Shown: piece by piece, positions 27,298 through 35,641 of the stretch | How the letters are laid out: every line of letters begins with the position of its first letter | Position numbering within the stretch: position 1 is the stretch's first letter | Assembly (NCBI GenBank): GCA_949298075.1 | Contig: CASFVA010000024.1 | Coordinates: 1-63,972, forward strand | Direction: 5' to 3' | Length of the DNA: 63,972 nt | Source of the DNA: an uncultured Lentisphaeria bacterium | Lineage (GTDB): Bacteria; Verrucomicrobiota; Lentisphaeria; Victivallales; Victivallaceae | Translations under genes and position numbers: made by a program | Notes under the pieces: generated by a model | What the model was told of the DNA's origin: nothing | The model's database searches: none | What the model saw: the letters and a program-made list of their open reading frames with translations, nothing else

Positions 27298-28527
27298 TTA
27301 TTTGCCGGCGGCGGCCGGAACAGCCGGAACCGCCGGAGCCTCAGGTTCAGCTACCAGGAATTTAACCTTGGCGGCTTTCTGAAGTCCGCTGATGAAGTTT
27401 TCGGCGGCCTCCTGCTCTTTCTGAGCCTTGAGCGCCATCTTCAAGCGGTCTTTAAGCTCTTCAAAAGGGTAAGCCCCGGCCTGACGCGGCTGGTCGCGCT
27501 TGACAATGTGGTATCCGAACTGGGTTTTCACCACACCGGAAAGCTCACCGGGTTTCAGCGCAAAAGCCGCCTTTTCAAACTCCGGAACCATCTGCCCCTT
27601 GGCAATCACTCCCAGCGAACCGCCCTCGACAGCACTGCCACAGGCACTCTCAGCCCTGGCAATTTCGGCAAACTTCTGAGGATCAGCCTTGACCTGCTCA
27701 AGAATGGCGTTGATTTTGTCCAAAGCCGCTTTCTTTTCGGCGTCAGTCGCGTCATCATCGACTTTAATCAGAATGTGGGAGGCCCTGACCGCATCGGCCG
27801 GATCCGCCGCATACTGGGAAATCTGCGGATTCTCGTCATAGAACTTCCTGGCGTCCTCATCCGTAACCGCGACGTTTTTCAAGACCTTGTCCTCAATGAA
27901 CTTCTGCATGGCGATCTGCTTCTGGAAATTCGGATCCGCCGCCAAAGTGTCAATATACTGATCAATGGTCTTGCCCTCCCGAGACAGCTGCTGGGACATG
28001 AACTCAATTTGCTGCTTCGGAGCCGCTTTGAGCTGCTCTTTCAAAAACGCCTTGACATCTTCCGCCGAAACCTTGCTTCCGGATTTGGCGATTTCATCCT
28101 CAATCAGCTTGCGGTTAACCAGATCCCTGACCAGCGCCGGAGCGATCTGCTTGATGAAGTCAGCCGTAAAGAACGGCGGAAGCTCGCCGTTGGGCAACTG
28201 CGCCATGATCATCGCCACCACCATATCCCGGGTGATCGGCTGACCGTTGACCTCGGCCACCACCGCCGGCAACGACTGCCAGACGTCAGCCGCCTTGGCC
28301 TCGGTTGCCTTGGCTTCGGTTGCCTGGGCTTCAGCCGCCGGAGCCGCCTTGGCCCCGGTTGCCTTGGCTTCAGCCGCCGGAGCCGCCTTGGCCTCGGTTG
28401 CCTGGGCTTCAGCCGCCGGAGCCGCCTTTACTTCTTCCGCGCAGCACCGGCCGCAGCCGGAAAACACTCCGGCGGCACCGAGACCGGCCGCGGTCAACAA
28501 CGCGCACAACATCACGTTTTTGTTCAT
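27298..28527 (-). CDS. Parvulin-type peptidyl-prolyl isomerase, lipoprotein
   Basis: 409 residues. The N-terminus has a signal peptide ending in a lipobox-like 'VFSGC' (Cys 25), so it is probably a lipoprotein in the periplasm. Residues 34-77 are Ala/Glu/Lys/Pro-rich 13-residue repeats forming a flexible linker. A SurA-like N-terminal helical region follows ('AEVNGQPITRDMVVAMIM', 'NRKLIEDEIAKSG'). Residues about 240-350 are a complete parvulin domain: 'ASHILIKVDDDATDAEKKAA', 'FAEIARAESACGSAVEGGSLG', 'MVPEFEKAAFALKPGELSGVVKTQFGYHIVK'. It should assist folding of exported proteins. Own promoter and terminator. Confidence 0.93.
   Translation of the reverse strand: MNKNVMLCALLTAAGLGAAGVFSGCGRCCAEEVKAAPAAEAQATEAKAAPAAEAKATGAKAAPAAEAQATEAKATEAKAADVWQSLPAVVAEVNGQPITRDMVVAMIMAQLPNGELPPFFTADFIKQIAPALVRDLVNRKLIEDEIAKSGSKVSAEDVKAFLKEQLKAAPKQQIEFMSQQLSREGKTIDQYIDTLAADPNFQKQIAMQKFIEDKVLKNVAVTDEDARKFYDENPQISQYAADPADAVRASHILIKVDDDATDAEKKAALDKINAILEQVKADPQKFAEIARAESACGSAVEGGSLGVIAKGQMVPEFEKAAFALKPGELSGVVKTQFGYHIVKRDQPRQAGAYPFEELKDRLKMALKAQKEQEAAENFISGLQKAAKVKFLVAEPEAPAVPAVPAAAGK
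28312..28428 (-). repeat. Three 39-bp coding repeats in the lipoprotein linker
   Basis: Three in-frame copies of a 13-residue unit (KAAPAAEAQATEA, KAAPAAEAKATGA, KAAPAAEAQATEA) plus a partial fourth. Copies are nearly identical at DNA level, so the number may vary between strains. Confidence 0.9.
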
Positions 28528-28618
28528 TTTGACTCTCCCTGTCTATGTTTAAGGAAAAACACCCGAAATGATCCGCCGATGATCAGCTCTCCTCAAATGC
28601 GGATACCACTCCGTCAAC

Positions 28619-28646
28619 AATATAACGCAAAAACCCAAATATGCAA
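28619..28646 (-). promoter_or_regulatory. Predicted promoter of the parvulin lipoprotein gene
   Basis: Minus strand: TTGCAT (28646-28641), 16-bp spacer, TATATT (28624-28619), about 90 bp before the start codon. The rest of 28528-28787 holds nothing recognisable. Confidence 0.6.
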
Positions 28647-28787
28647 TAGCCGTTCAGGGTTTCACCGCAAAATGTTCCTGGATTTTCCTCCGCGCCGAAC
28701 CCGTTCCGGCGGTTCCGTCGAACACGGGATCCGCATTGCCGGCTTCGCCCGCACGTCAAATCAGAAGCGTGTCCCGGCGAAGTGAAC

Positions 28788-30074
28788 TCAGCGGCCGGAT
28801 CCTGTTTCAGTCAGAATCCGCATTGCGCCGGTAATCCGGGACAATTCCTCAGGACTCACCGTAAAAGGCGGCATCGTATACAGCCAGCGGCCGAACGGAC
28901 GCAACCACACTCCGGTGTCCCGCACCACCCGGAACACGGTTTCCACCGGCGGCAGTTCCGTCAATTCGACCACTCCGACCGCGCCCAACACCCGGACATC
29001 GCTGACCCCGGGGCACTCCCGCAGTGGAGACAATTCCCGTTTAAGCTGGCTTTCAATGGCGGCGGTTTGCGACTGCCACTGCCCGGAACTGAAAAGCTTC
29101 AGACTGGCGCATCCGGCGGCGCACGCCAAGGGGTTGGCCATAAACGTCGGACCGTGCATGAAACATCCCGGACTGCCGGCGGAAATCGTCCCGGCTACCT
29201 GGCGGGAGGCAATCGCGGCGGCCAACGTGACCGCGCCTCCGGTCAACGCTTTACCGACGCAGACAATGTCCGGAGCCACTCCGGCGTACTCCATGGCGAA
29301 AAATTTGCCGGTCCGACCAAAACCGGTGGCAATTTCGTCGAAAATCAGCAGCAAACCGCGTTCATCGCAAATCCGGCGCAGTCCCCGGAGGTATCCCGGG
29401 TGGAAAAACCGCATCGCGTTGGCCCCCTGAAACACAGGCTCGACAATAATTCCAGCCAGATCACGGCCGCACTCGTCCACTGCGGCCGTCACGGCCGCCA
29501 TGGCGGATTCATCCCATTGATCCTCAAACCGCAATTCCAAACGGGGCAGAAAATGCTGGCGCGGCATGATTTCCCGGAACATCGTATGCATGCCATCCGG
29601 ATCACTCAGCGCCATCGCCCCCGCAGTGTCGCCATGGTAACCGCCCCGCACCGCCGCCAGCCGCACCCGATCGCGGCGTCCGGCCGCCGCCTGATACTGC
29701 ACCGCCATCTTGGCCGCACACTCTATCGCCACTGAACCGGAATCCGCAAAAAAAACCTGGTCCAGGTCCGGCGGCAGCACAGCTGCCAGCCGGGCGGCCA
29801 GTTCCGCAGCCGGTTCGTGAGTGAAGCCGGCAAACATCACCTGTGCAAATTTCTCCGTCTGCTCCCGGACCGCCGCCATAATTGCCGGATGATTGTGCCC
29901 GTGGGTCATGCACCACCAGCTCGACAGCGCGTCAATCAACTCGGTGCCGTCAGCCAGACGGATCACGCTGCCGGAAGCGCCCGTCACCGGCAGCACCGGC
30001 GGCGGGGAAGTCTTCGACGCGTAAGGGTGCCACAAATGTTTGCGGTCCAGCGCCAGCAAATCGGAAATCGTCAT
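28788..30074 (-). CDS. bioA: Adenosylmethionine-8-amino-7-oxononanoate aminotransferase
   Basis: 428 residues, class-III PLP aminotransferase. It transfers the amino group of S-adenosylmethionine to KAPA, giving DAPA. The N-terminus 'LDRKHLWHPYASKTSPPPVLPV' is characteristic of BioA; 'FDEIATGFGRTGKFFAMEYAGVAPDIVCVGKALTGG' holds the Schiff-base Lys, and 'SSWWCMTHGHNHPAI' forms part of the substrate pocket. Last gene of the bio operon, 11 bp after bioD. Confidence 0.97.
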   Translation of the reverse strand: MTISDLLALDRKHLWHPYASKTSPPPVLPVTGASGSVIRLADGTELIDALSSWWCMTHGHNHPAIMAAVREQTEKFAQVMFAGFTHEPAAELAARLAAVLPPDLDQVFFADSGSVAIECAAKMAVQYQAAAGRRDRVRLAAVRGGYHGDTAGAMALSDPDGMHTMFREIMPRQHFLPRLELRFEDQWDESAMAAVTAAVDECGRDLAGIIVEPVFQGANAMRFFHPGYLRGLRRICDERGLLLIFDEIATGFGRTGKFFAMEYAGVAPDIVCVGKALTGGAVTLAAAIASRQVAGTISAGSPGCFMHGPTFMANPLACAAGCASLKLFSSGQWQSQTAAIESQLKRELSPLRECPGVSDVRVLGAVGVVELTELPPVETVFRVVRDTGVWLRPFGRWLYTMPPFTVSPEELSRITGAMRILTETGSGR

Positions 30075-30085
30075 TTCAACTCCCC

Positions 30086-30763
30086 TCAGGCTTCAGGAAA
30101 AATCGCTGAAAAATCCACATCCGGCAGCGGCATCTCCACCTTCGGCAGACGCACCATCCGCGGCTCAATGCCGGATTTGCTCAGATACTGTTCAATCATG
30201 CGCTCGGAATCAGCGGCAATCACCGGGTCGGCAGTGGCACACCAGTTGTAAACCACTCCGGCCAATTCCAAGCGACGCCGTCCGGCACACTCGATGGAAA
30301 GCAGCGCATGATTGAGTCCGCCCAGTTTACCGGACGCCACCAGGATCAGCGGCAACCGCAGCCGGGCCACAAAATCAACTGTCAGCAACTCACCGGTAAG
30401 CGGAACCATCAGGCCGCCGGCGCCCTCGACCAGCACATACTCATAGCGTTGAGCCAGTTCCTTCACGGCGTGTTCCAACCGGGGAATCTCGACCTCGCGC
30501 CGCTCCAGTGCTGCCGCAAGATGCGGCGAAGCCGGAAACCTGAAAATGCAGGGGGCAGTCAGCCCGGATTCATCTTCCGGGAATTTCCCCACGCCCATGA
30601 GTTCGCGGTGACGCAGCAGATCCTCCGAATAGCCGACATTGCCCGTCTGCACCAGTTTCATGGTAATCACCCGCCGTCCCCGTTTAAGCAGATAGCGGGC
30701 CATCATGCCGGTCGCAATGGTTTTGCCGGAATCGGTGTCAATGCCGCTGATGAAGTAAACCAT
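30086..30763 (-). CDS. bioD: Dethiobiotin synthetase
   Basis: 225 residues. ATP-dependent carboxylation of DAPA to dethiobiotin. The P-loop at the N-terminus reads 'ISGIDTDSGKTIATGMMARYL' with the expected Thr/Asp replaced in part ('GIDTDSGKT' versus GTDTxVGKT), still functional-looking. 'LVEGAGGLMVPLTGE' and 'LILVASGKLGGLNHALLSIE' are BioD-typical. It lies 6 bp downstream of bioC and 11 bp upstream of bioA. Confidence 0.96.
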   Translation of the reverse strand: MVYFISGIDTDSGKTIATGMMARYLLKRGRRVITMKLVQTGNVGYSEDLLRHRELMGVGKFPEDESGLTAPCIFRFPASPHLAAALERREVEIPRLEHAVKELAQRYEYVLVEGAGGLMVPLTGELLTVDFVARLRLPLILVASGKLGGLNHALLSIECAGRRRLELAGVVYNWCATADPVIAADSERMIEQYLSKSGIEPRMVRLPKVEMPLPDVDFSAIFPEA

Positions 30764-30769
30764 AATTCC

Positions 30770-31516
30770 CTACCCTTTCTCCGCTACCACAATGAGCGGC
30801 TTATAGGTCAATTCAAAAGTCCCGCCCGGATTGCGCCGCCGGTAATCCGCCTCCAACTCGGCCAGATCCCGCCGGGTCCAGCGCCTCGGCTCTCCGCCGG
30901 CGACCCCGGTCGCCTTGAAATGGCGCAGCAAGGCGAGGAAAGATTCAAACCGGACCTTCCGGCTCTCCTGCACCAGACAACGTTCCGCAAATCCGGCGGA
31001 AACAAGCATTTCTCTAAGTCCCTGCGGCGTCTCGTAACGGACCCGAGGCGCGATCAATCCCGAAAGTTCCGGCAACGTTCCGGCGGCAAAAGTGGTAAAT
31101 CCGAATTTGCCGCCCACAGGCAGCGCCGCTGCCGCTTTCGCCATCACCCGGGGCAGGTTCGCGGACCACTGCAGCGCGGCATTGGACACCACCAGATCCG
31201 CAGCCGGGAACTCCACCTCGTCCAGGTCTCCGGCGATGAAATCCGCCCGCCGCCCGGTGTGACAGGCCGCAAACTCCGGAACCAGATCAATCAAAGTCAG
31301 ATGTGCACACTGAAAGGTACGCTCCAGCAATGCTGTGAACAATCCGGTTCCACATCCGAGCTCCAGAACCTCGGCAAAATTCCGGACCGGCTCCGCCGCC
31401 TTCAGTTCCCGGCACAGCCGCTGCGCCATCTCCAGCTGCACGGCGGCGGCTTCGTCATAGGTCCGGAGACTCCGGGAAAAACGGAGCCGCACCAGTTTTT
31501 TATCCGCAGGCGGCAT
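30770..31516 (-). CDS. bioC: Malonyl-ACP O-methyltransferase
   Basis: 248 residues from ATG 31516, which has GGGAG 7 nt upstream and overlaps the last 17 nt of bioG in another frame; the longer open frame (to 31591) has no ribosome site. It is a SAM-dependent methyltransferase with motif I 'VLELGCGTGLFTALLE', an N-terminal 'RFSRSLRTYDEAAAVQLEMAQRL' typical of BioC, and 'DLVVSNAALQWSANLPRVM'. It caps malonyl-ACP as a methyl ester so fatty acid synthesis can build pimeloyl-ACP. Paired with bioG, which removes the ester. Confidence 0.95.
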   Translation of the reverse strand: MPPADKKLVRLRFSRSLRTYDEAAAVQLEMAQRLCRELKAAEPVRNFAEVLELGCGTGLFTALLERTFQCAHLTLIDLVPEFAACHTGRRADFIAGDLDEVEFPAADLVVSNAALQWSANLPRVMAKAAAALPVGGKFGFTTFAAGTLPELSGLIAPRVRYETPQGLREMLVSAGFAERCLVQESRKVRFESFLALLRHFKATGVAGGEPRRWTRRDLAELEADYRRRNPGGTFELTYKPLIVVAEKG

Positions 31517-32153
31517 CAAACATCTCCCGGAATGATCCAAACAGAGCGGTGATGTCATGCGGGGCGCCCGGCAGTTCCCGGTATTCAACATTTTCAGCCG
31601 ACCAGAAATTCCACTGGACCGCCGCCGGAAAAATCCGGTCGGCGGCGCCGGTCACCACTTTCCGGAAAATGTCGGGCGCCACCGGATTCTTCTCAATGCG
31701 CTCCGCCAGAGACTGCAACTCCATCTGCTGGTTCCGCCAGTCACCCGGCGGGATTGCCCGCCGGCTCCCGCCTGAAAGCCGCCGGTAAAAACGCGCCCGC
31801 GCCGCGTCTGCGGACCAGTTGGCAATCGTACCCCGGAAAATCCCGGGCGCGATGCCGAATTCAGCGTCCATCGGCCGCAACGTGCCATTGACCGCCAAAG
31901 CTCCGGACAATGCCGGGGCGTTCCGCGTCAGCGCCTCGGCCGCCGCATAAACGCCCAGCGACCACGCCGCCAGGCGAATTTCAGAATACCCCGGAAAATC
32001 CGGCAGCCGCACCGGCTCGCGGTAATCGCAAACCGTGAATACGTCGATGCCGGGGGCCGTCCAGCCGGCAAACCAGCGGTCGTCCAGCCCCCAGCCGTTA
32101 AACAGCAGCAGCAGTTTACCCGATCCGCTCCGATGCAAAAATCCGCATTTCAC
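31500..32153 (-). CDS. bioG: Pimeloyl-ACP methyl ester esterase BioG
   Basis: 217 residues, DUF452/BioG type alpha/beta hydrolase rather than BioH. Visible are 'LLLLFNGWGLDDRWF' (oxyanion region), the nucleophile in 'LAAWSLGVYAA' and the C-terminal His in 'ELPGAPHDI'. It demethylates pimeloyl-ACP methyl ester, freeing pimeloyl-ACP for BioF. It overlaps bioF by 4 nt and bioC by 17 nt, so the three are translationally coupled. Confidence 0.93.
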   Translation of the reverse strand: MKCGFLHRSGSGKLLLLFNGWGLDDRWFAGWTAPGIDVFTVCDYREPVRLPDFPGYSEIRLAAWSLGVYAAAEALTRNAPALSGALAVNGTLRPMDAEFGIAPGIFRGTIANWSADAARARFYRRLSGGSRRAIPPGDWRNQQMELQSLAERIEKNPVAPDIFRKVVTGAADRIFPAAVQWNFWSAENVEYRELPGAPHDITALFGSFREMFDAACG

Positions 32154-33313
32154 AGCAGTCCGCCCAGCCTTTCAATGTCCGCCTCGGCGAGCGCGGCGCT
32201 CAGGGAAAAACGCAACCGGGACGTTCCTTCCGGCACCGTGGGCGGCCGAATGGCAAATACCAAAAATCCCGCCGCCTTGAAACGTTCCGCCGCAGCTGCG
32301 GCCTCGCGGTCCCCTCCGATCAGATAAGGCACAATCTGTGAATCCCCCGGCGCCGGCCGGCCGGCGTCGGCCATCAGTTCCCGCAGACGCCGCCACATCC
32401 GGCGCAATTTCGCACGCCGTTCTTCCATGGCAGCGCACTTGCGCAGCACAAACGCACTCCAATTGAGTACCATCGGCGGCAAACCGGTTGTGAAAATCAA
32501 CGGCCGCATATGGTTGACCAGATACTCACGAACTTCCGGCGCCGTAATCGCATATGCTCCGGTCGAGCCGAACGCCTTGCCGAAAGTTCCGATCAGGACG
32601 TCCACTTCGGCGGCAACGCCCATCTCGGCGGCCAGTCCGGCCCCCTGCGGTCCGCGGACTCCAACCGCATGAGCCTCATCCACCACCAGCACACAATCGT
32701 ACTGCTTTTTCAGTTCAACCAGCCGCCGGAGATCGGCGGCATCGCCATCCATGCTGAACACGGATTCCGTGACAATGAAACAACGCCGGAAATCCGCCCG
32801 CCGGGCTTTGAGAGTCCGCTCCAATCCGTCGCAGTCCAGATGGCGGAACCGCCGGAACTCCGCCTCGCATAGCCGCATGCCATCAATAATGCTGGCGTGG
32901 TTGAGCTTGTCGGAAAGAATCAGGTCGCGGCCGCCGCTCAAAGCCGGCAGGATCCCGATGTTGGCGTGGTACCCGCTGTTGAACACCAGCGCGGCGCGGC
33001 CTCCGTACAACCGGGACAACTCAGCTTCCAGCCGGACATAGGCCGGCGTATTCCCGGTGAGCAGCCGGCTGGAGGCCGCCGACAACATCAGTTCCGGATC
33101 CCCGGGATCTTTCATCCGGTCGGCGTAAAACTCACTCCGTAAAGCGGAATCGCCGGCAATCCCGAGGTAATCATTGCCGGAAAGGTTGCAAAGCACCTCC
33201 CCCTCCAGCCGTCCCCGGGAGCGGTCGAGAACAGAAATTTCCCGCAGCTTCCGGTAGCGCCCCGAAGCCCGCAACGCCTCCAGATCAGCGGTCAGATCAT
33301 CGATGAATGCCAT
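32150..33313 (-). CDS. bioF: 8-amino-7-oxononanoate synthase
   Basis: 387 residues, alpha-oxoamine synthase family. It condenses pimeloyl-ACP/CoA with alanine to KAPA. Motifs: 'LCNLSGNDYLGIAGD', 'NSGYHANIGILPAL', 'VVDEAHAVGVRGPQGAGL' and the PLP-lysine in 'IGTFGKAFGSTGAY'. It lies 9 bp downstream of bioB. Confidence 0.97.
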   Translation of the reverse strand: MAFIDDLTADLEALRASGRYRKLREISVLDRSRGRLEGEVLCNLSGNDYLGIAGDSALRSEFYADRMKDPGDPELMLSAASSRLLTGNTPAYVRLEAELSRLYGGRAALVFNSGYHANIGILPALSGGRDLILSDKLNHASIIDGMRLCEAEFRRFRHLDCDGLERTLKARRADFRRCFIVTESVFSMDGDAADLRRLVELKKQYDCVLVVDEAHAVGVRGPQGAGLAAEMGVAAEVDVLIGTFGKAFGSTGAYAITAPEVREYLVNHMRPLIFTTGLPPMVLNWSAFVLRKCAAMEERRAKLRRMWRRLRELMADAGRPAPGDSQIVPYLIGGDREAAAAAERFKAAGFLVFAIRPPTVPEGTSRLRFSLSAALAEADIERLGGLL

Positions 33314-33322
33314 AATAACAAA

Positions 33323-34303
33323 TTAAAAGCGGTTGAGGTGTTCAATAAAACGCTGATCGTCCGCGATGACGCGTCCCCGGGTGGTCAGATATCCGCCGGT
33401 GATGACGCCGCTGGCTCCGGAAAGCATCAACAATCCCTGAAAGTCCTTCATGACCGTCTCGCGCCCGGCGGCAAACTTAATCATTTTCTGCGGGTTGATC
33501 AGCCGGACCAGCGCGAACGCCTTGGCCACATCGACCGGCTCCATCACCGCCCTGCCCTCCAGCGGCGTGCCGGGAATCGGCAGCAGCACATTCAACGGAA
33601 TGCCTTCCACATCCAGATCGCGGATCGCCAGCGCCATATCAATCCGGTCGGCCCAGGTTTCCCCGAGTCCGAAAATCCCGCCGGTGCAGTTGGTGATTCC
33701 GAACTCCTGAAGATGGCGGATCGTAGCGATCTTCTCGGCAATGTCATGAGTGTCAGCGATCAATTCAGCATAACGGGCCGGATTGGTCTGCAAATTCATA
33801 TTGTAGCGCCAGACGTGATGTTCCGCCAGCAACCGGGCGGTTTCCCGGCTCAGAATGCCGATCGAAGCGCAGATTTTCATATCCGGCAGCTCCCGGTGCA
33901 GCAGATCAAAGGTTTCCAGCATGCGCTCAAATTCAGGAGTACGCTCCGGATAGCCCCGTCCGCTGGTCACATAACCGAAAGTCCGTACTCCGGCCCCGTA
34001 CACCTGGCGCGCCGCTTCCAACACCTGTTCCGGAGCCAGCAGCGGATAACTCTCTATCGCGGCATGATGGTGTGCACTCTGAGCGCAGAACCGGCAGTTC
34101 TGGGCGCAGGCCCCCGACTTGGCATTGAGAATCGAACAGGCAAAGAAAGGAGCCGCGAACTTTTTACGCACCTTGTTGGCCAGCGAAATCAGGTCCAGGA
34201 CGTCCTCACCTTCAATCCGCTCGGCCAGCTCCAGCGCCTCGGCCCGGGTGAGTTCGGAGCCGTCAAGCACTTTGCAGGCGTTTTCAATTAATGGATTAAG
34301 CAT
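33323..34303 (-). CDS. bioB: Biotin synthase
   Basis: 326 residues from ATG 34303, preceded by GGAGGGGG; the frame is open to 34351 but has no ribosome site there. Radical SAM enzyme inserting sulfur into dethiobiotin. The [4Fe-4S] motif CxxxCxxC is seen in 'KSGACAQNCRFCAQSAHH', with the second-cluster residues near 'NMNLQTNPARYAE' and 'CTGGIFGLGE', 'GIPLNVLLPIPGTP'. First gene of the operon bioB-F-G-C-D-A. Confidence 0.97.
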   Translation of the reverse strand: MLNPLIENACKVLDGSELTRAEALELAERIEGEDVLDLISLANKVRKKFAAPFFACSILNAKSGACAQNCRFCAQSAHHHAAIESYPLLAPEQVLEAARQVYGAGVRTFGYVTSGRGYPERTPEFERMLETFDLLHRELPDMKICASIGILSRETARLLAEHHVWRYNMNLQTNPARYAELIADTHDIAEKIATIRHLQEFGITNCTGGIFGLGETWADRIDMALAIRDLDVEGIPLNVLLPIPGTPLEGRAVMEPVDVAKAFALVRLINPQKMIKFAAGRETVMKDFQGLLMLSGASGVITGGYLTTRGRVIADDQRFIEHLNRF

Positions 34304-34375
34304 GGCACCCCCTCCGGCAATGCAATGAACGCAATCTTTAAATGAAATCAATCATCCCCAATAAGGTATCTGATT

Positions 34376-34404
34376 AATATACTCCATCAAACGCCTTTTT
34401 ACAA
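34376..34404 (-). promoter_or_regulatory. Predicted promoter of the bio operon
   Basis: Minus strand: TTGTAA (34404-34399), 17-bp spacer, TATATT (34381-34376), about 75 bp before bioB. No complete BirA-type palindrome (TTGTAAACC with its inverted partner) is evident. Confidence 0.65.
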
Positions 34405-34450
34405 CAGCTTCGCCGCTCCGGCACCCCGCCGTTCCGACCGGCCCGGAAGA

Positions 34451-35233
34451 CTATTCCATTCCCGGCACTTTGACCCTGATGACTTCGACCCCCTGCCGGG
34501 CAATGTGCTCAAGCATCGGAGCATTCGCCCTGATATCCGAAGTGACCAGTACGTCGACCTGTCCCCAAAACACCCCGCGCGCAATACCCGCGCTCTGGAA
34601 TTTGCTGTGGTCGGCAAGCATGATCGCCACCCGGGCGTGCTCAATCATGGTCCGGGAGGCGGCGGCGGTGTCGTCACTGGTGTCCAGGGTGCCTTCCTCG
34701 TCCAGCCCGCGCACCGAAAAAATCGCCGCGTCGGCCCGGTACTGGGCCAGCGAATGCTCAGCCCGGGTTCCCAGCAGATTGCCATCCTTGAGATCCAGCC
34801 GGCCGCCGGCGAGAATCACCTCGGGACCGTTACCGTTCGGAAAGCGCTCACGCAGAACTTCGCACAACTCCACGGAATTGGTAATTACTCCTCCCGAATT
34901 GAGGTGCCGCGCCACAAACACCGTAGTCGAACCGCCGTGCACAAAAATGGTGGAATCCGGAGCGATCAACTGCATCGCCCGCTCGGCAATCAATGCCTTC
35001 TCCTGCGAAAACCACTGATGACGCAGGGTCAGCGGTATCGCCCGGTTGGCTTCAGGCGGAATCCGGCGGACGCCGCCTTTTACCCGGCGAACCGTGTTTC
35101 TTTCAGCCAATTCATTGAAATCGCGCCGGACGGTGGCCGCGCTGGTATGGAGCATTTCCACCGCTTCCTCCGTCGACAGAAAATCGTGCTCTTCAATATA
35201 GCGCAGGATCATAATTTCACGTTCGCTTCGCAT
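34451..35233 (-). CDS. DeoR-family transcriptional regulator
   Basis: 260 residues. N-terminal winged HTH of DeoR type: 'REIMILRYIEEHDFLSTEEAVEMLHTSAATVRRDFNELAERNTVRRVKGGV'. The C-terminal DeoRC sensor domain has 'IFVHGGSTTVFVARHL', 'VITNSVELCEVL', 'VILAGGRLDLKDGNLLGTRAE' and 'DHSKFQSAGI'. Members repress sugar catabolic operons and are released by phosphorylated sugars. No sugar operon is adjacent: bio genes lie downstream on the same strand and a transporter is divergent. It may regulate itself or the divergent transporter. Confidence 0.93.
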   Translation of the reverse strand: MRSEREIMILRYIEEHDFLSTEEAVEMLHTSAATVRRDFNELAERNTVRRVKGGVRRIPPEANRAIPLTLRHQWFSQEKALIAERAMQLIAPDSTIFVHGGSTTVFVARHLNSGGVITNSVELCEVLRERFPNGNGPEVILAGGRLDLKDGNLLGTRAEHSLAQYRADAAIFSVRGLDEEGTLDTSDDTAAASRTMIEHARVAIMLADHSKFQSAGIARGVFWGQVDVLVTSDIRANAPMLEHIARQGVEVIRVKVPGME

Positions 35234-35282
35234 GACCGACGTCCGCTCCTATGAAATTCAGGTGCATTGCAATCAGTCTTCT

Positions 35283-35311
35283 AATATACCGCCGCGCCAT
35301 CCGAAAATCAA
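35283..35311 (-). promoter_or_regulatory. Predicted promoter of the DeoR-family gene
   Basis: Minus strand: TTGATT (35311-35306), 17-bp spacer, TATATT (35288-35283), about 50 bp before the start codon. Confidence 0.6.
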
Positions 35312-35467
35312 TGCAATGAAAACCCGGAAACAGCTCCCATGGCCGCAAGGCGCCCCGCCGGACTCCGCCGCAAGGCTCCGCCATTGCGGCCGGCCGGATT
35401 CCTATGACAAAGCCGCCGTCCGAAACACCGCTGCGGAATAAAAAACATTCAAGTCATTGGTCGTAAA

Positions 35468-35496
35468 TGGAAAATTCCACTAAAGCATGGTATATT
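35468..35496 (+). promoter_or_regulatory. Predicted promoter of the NSS transporter gene
   Basis: TGGAAA (35468-35473, weak), 17-bp spacer, TATATT (35491-35496). It implies a leader of about 140 nt. Confidence 0.45.
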
Positions 35497-35641
35497 ATTA
35501 AAATTACTGAATTGCGCCACGGCGAAGTGTGAAGCCCGTTGAGTCCAATGCTGAGTCCGAAATTCCGGAGCATTCGGGCAGCAGCTCCGCGGAGCGGGCG
35601 CCGGCGCACCTTGAGCAATATATAATTACGGCAGAATCAAG

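Larger units (their letters stand above)
35234..35641. other. Divergent intergenic region between the DeoR regulator and the NSS transporter
   Basis: No gene is supported. It contains a predicted promoter for each flanking gene (35283-35311 minus, 35468-35496 plus), an inverted GCATTG/CAATGC pair near 35263 and 35309 bracketing the regulator's promoter, and a GC-rich leader (35497-35641) in which CGGAGC (35566), GCTCCG (35584) and CGGAGC (35590) can pair alternatively. Confidence 0.6.

Noticed and set aside
27211-28785. 524-codon plus-strand frame over the parvulin gene
   Set aside because: The opposite strand encodes a complete parvulin; the repeated Gly/Leu/Ser pattern here is only the complement of the Ala/Glu repeats.
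34376-34404. BirA-type operator at the bio promoter
   Set aside because: Only the half TTGTAAA-like element is present, and it coincides with the -35 box; the inverted half is missing.
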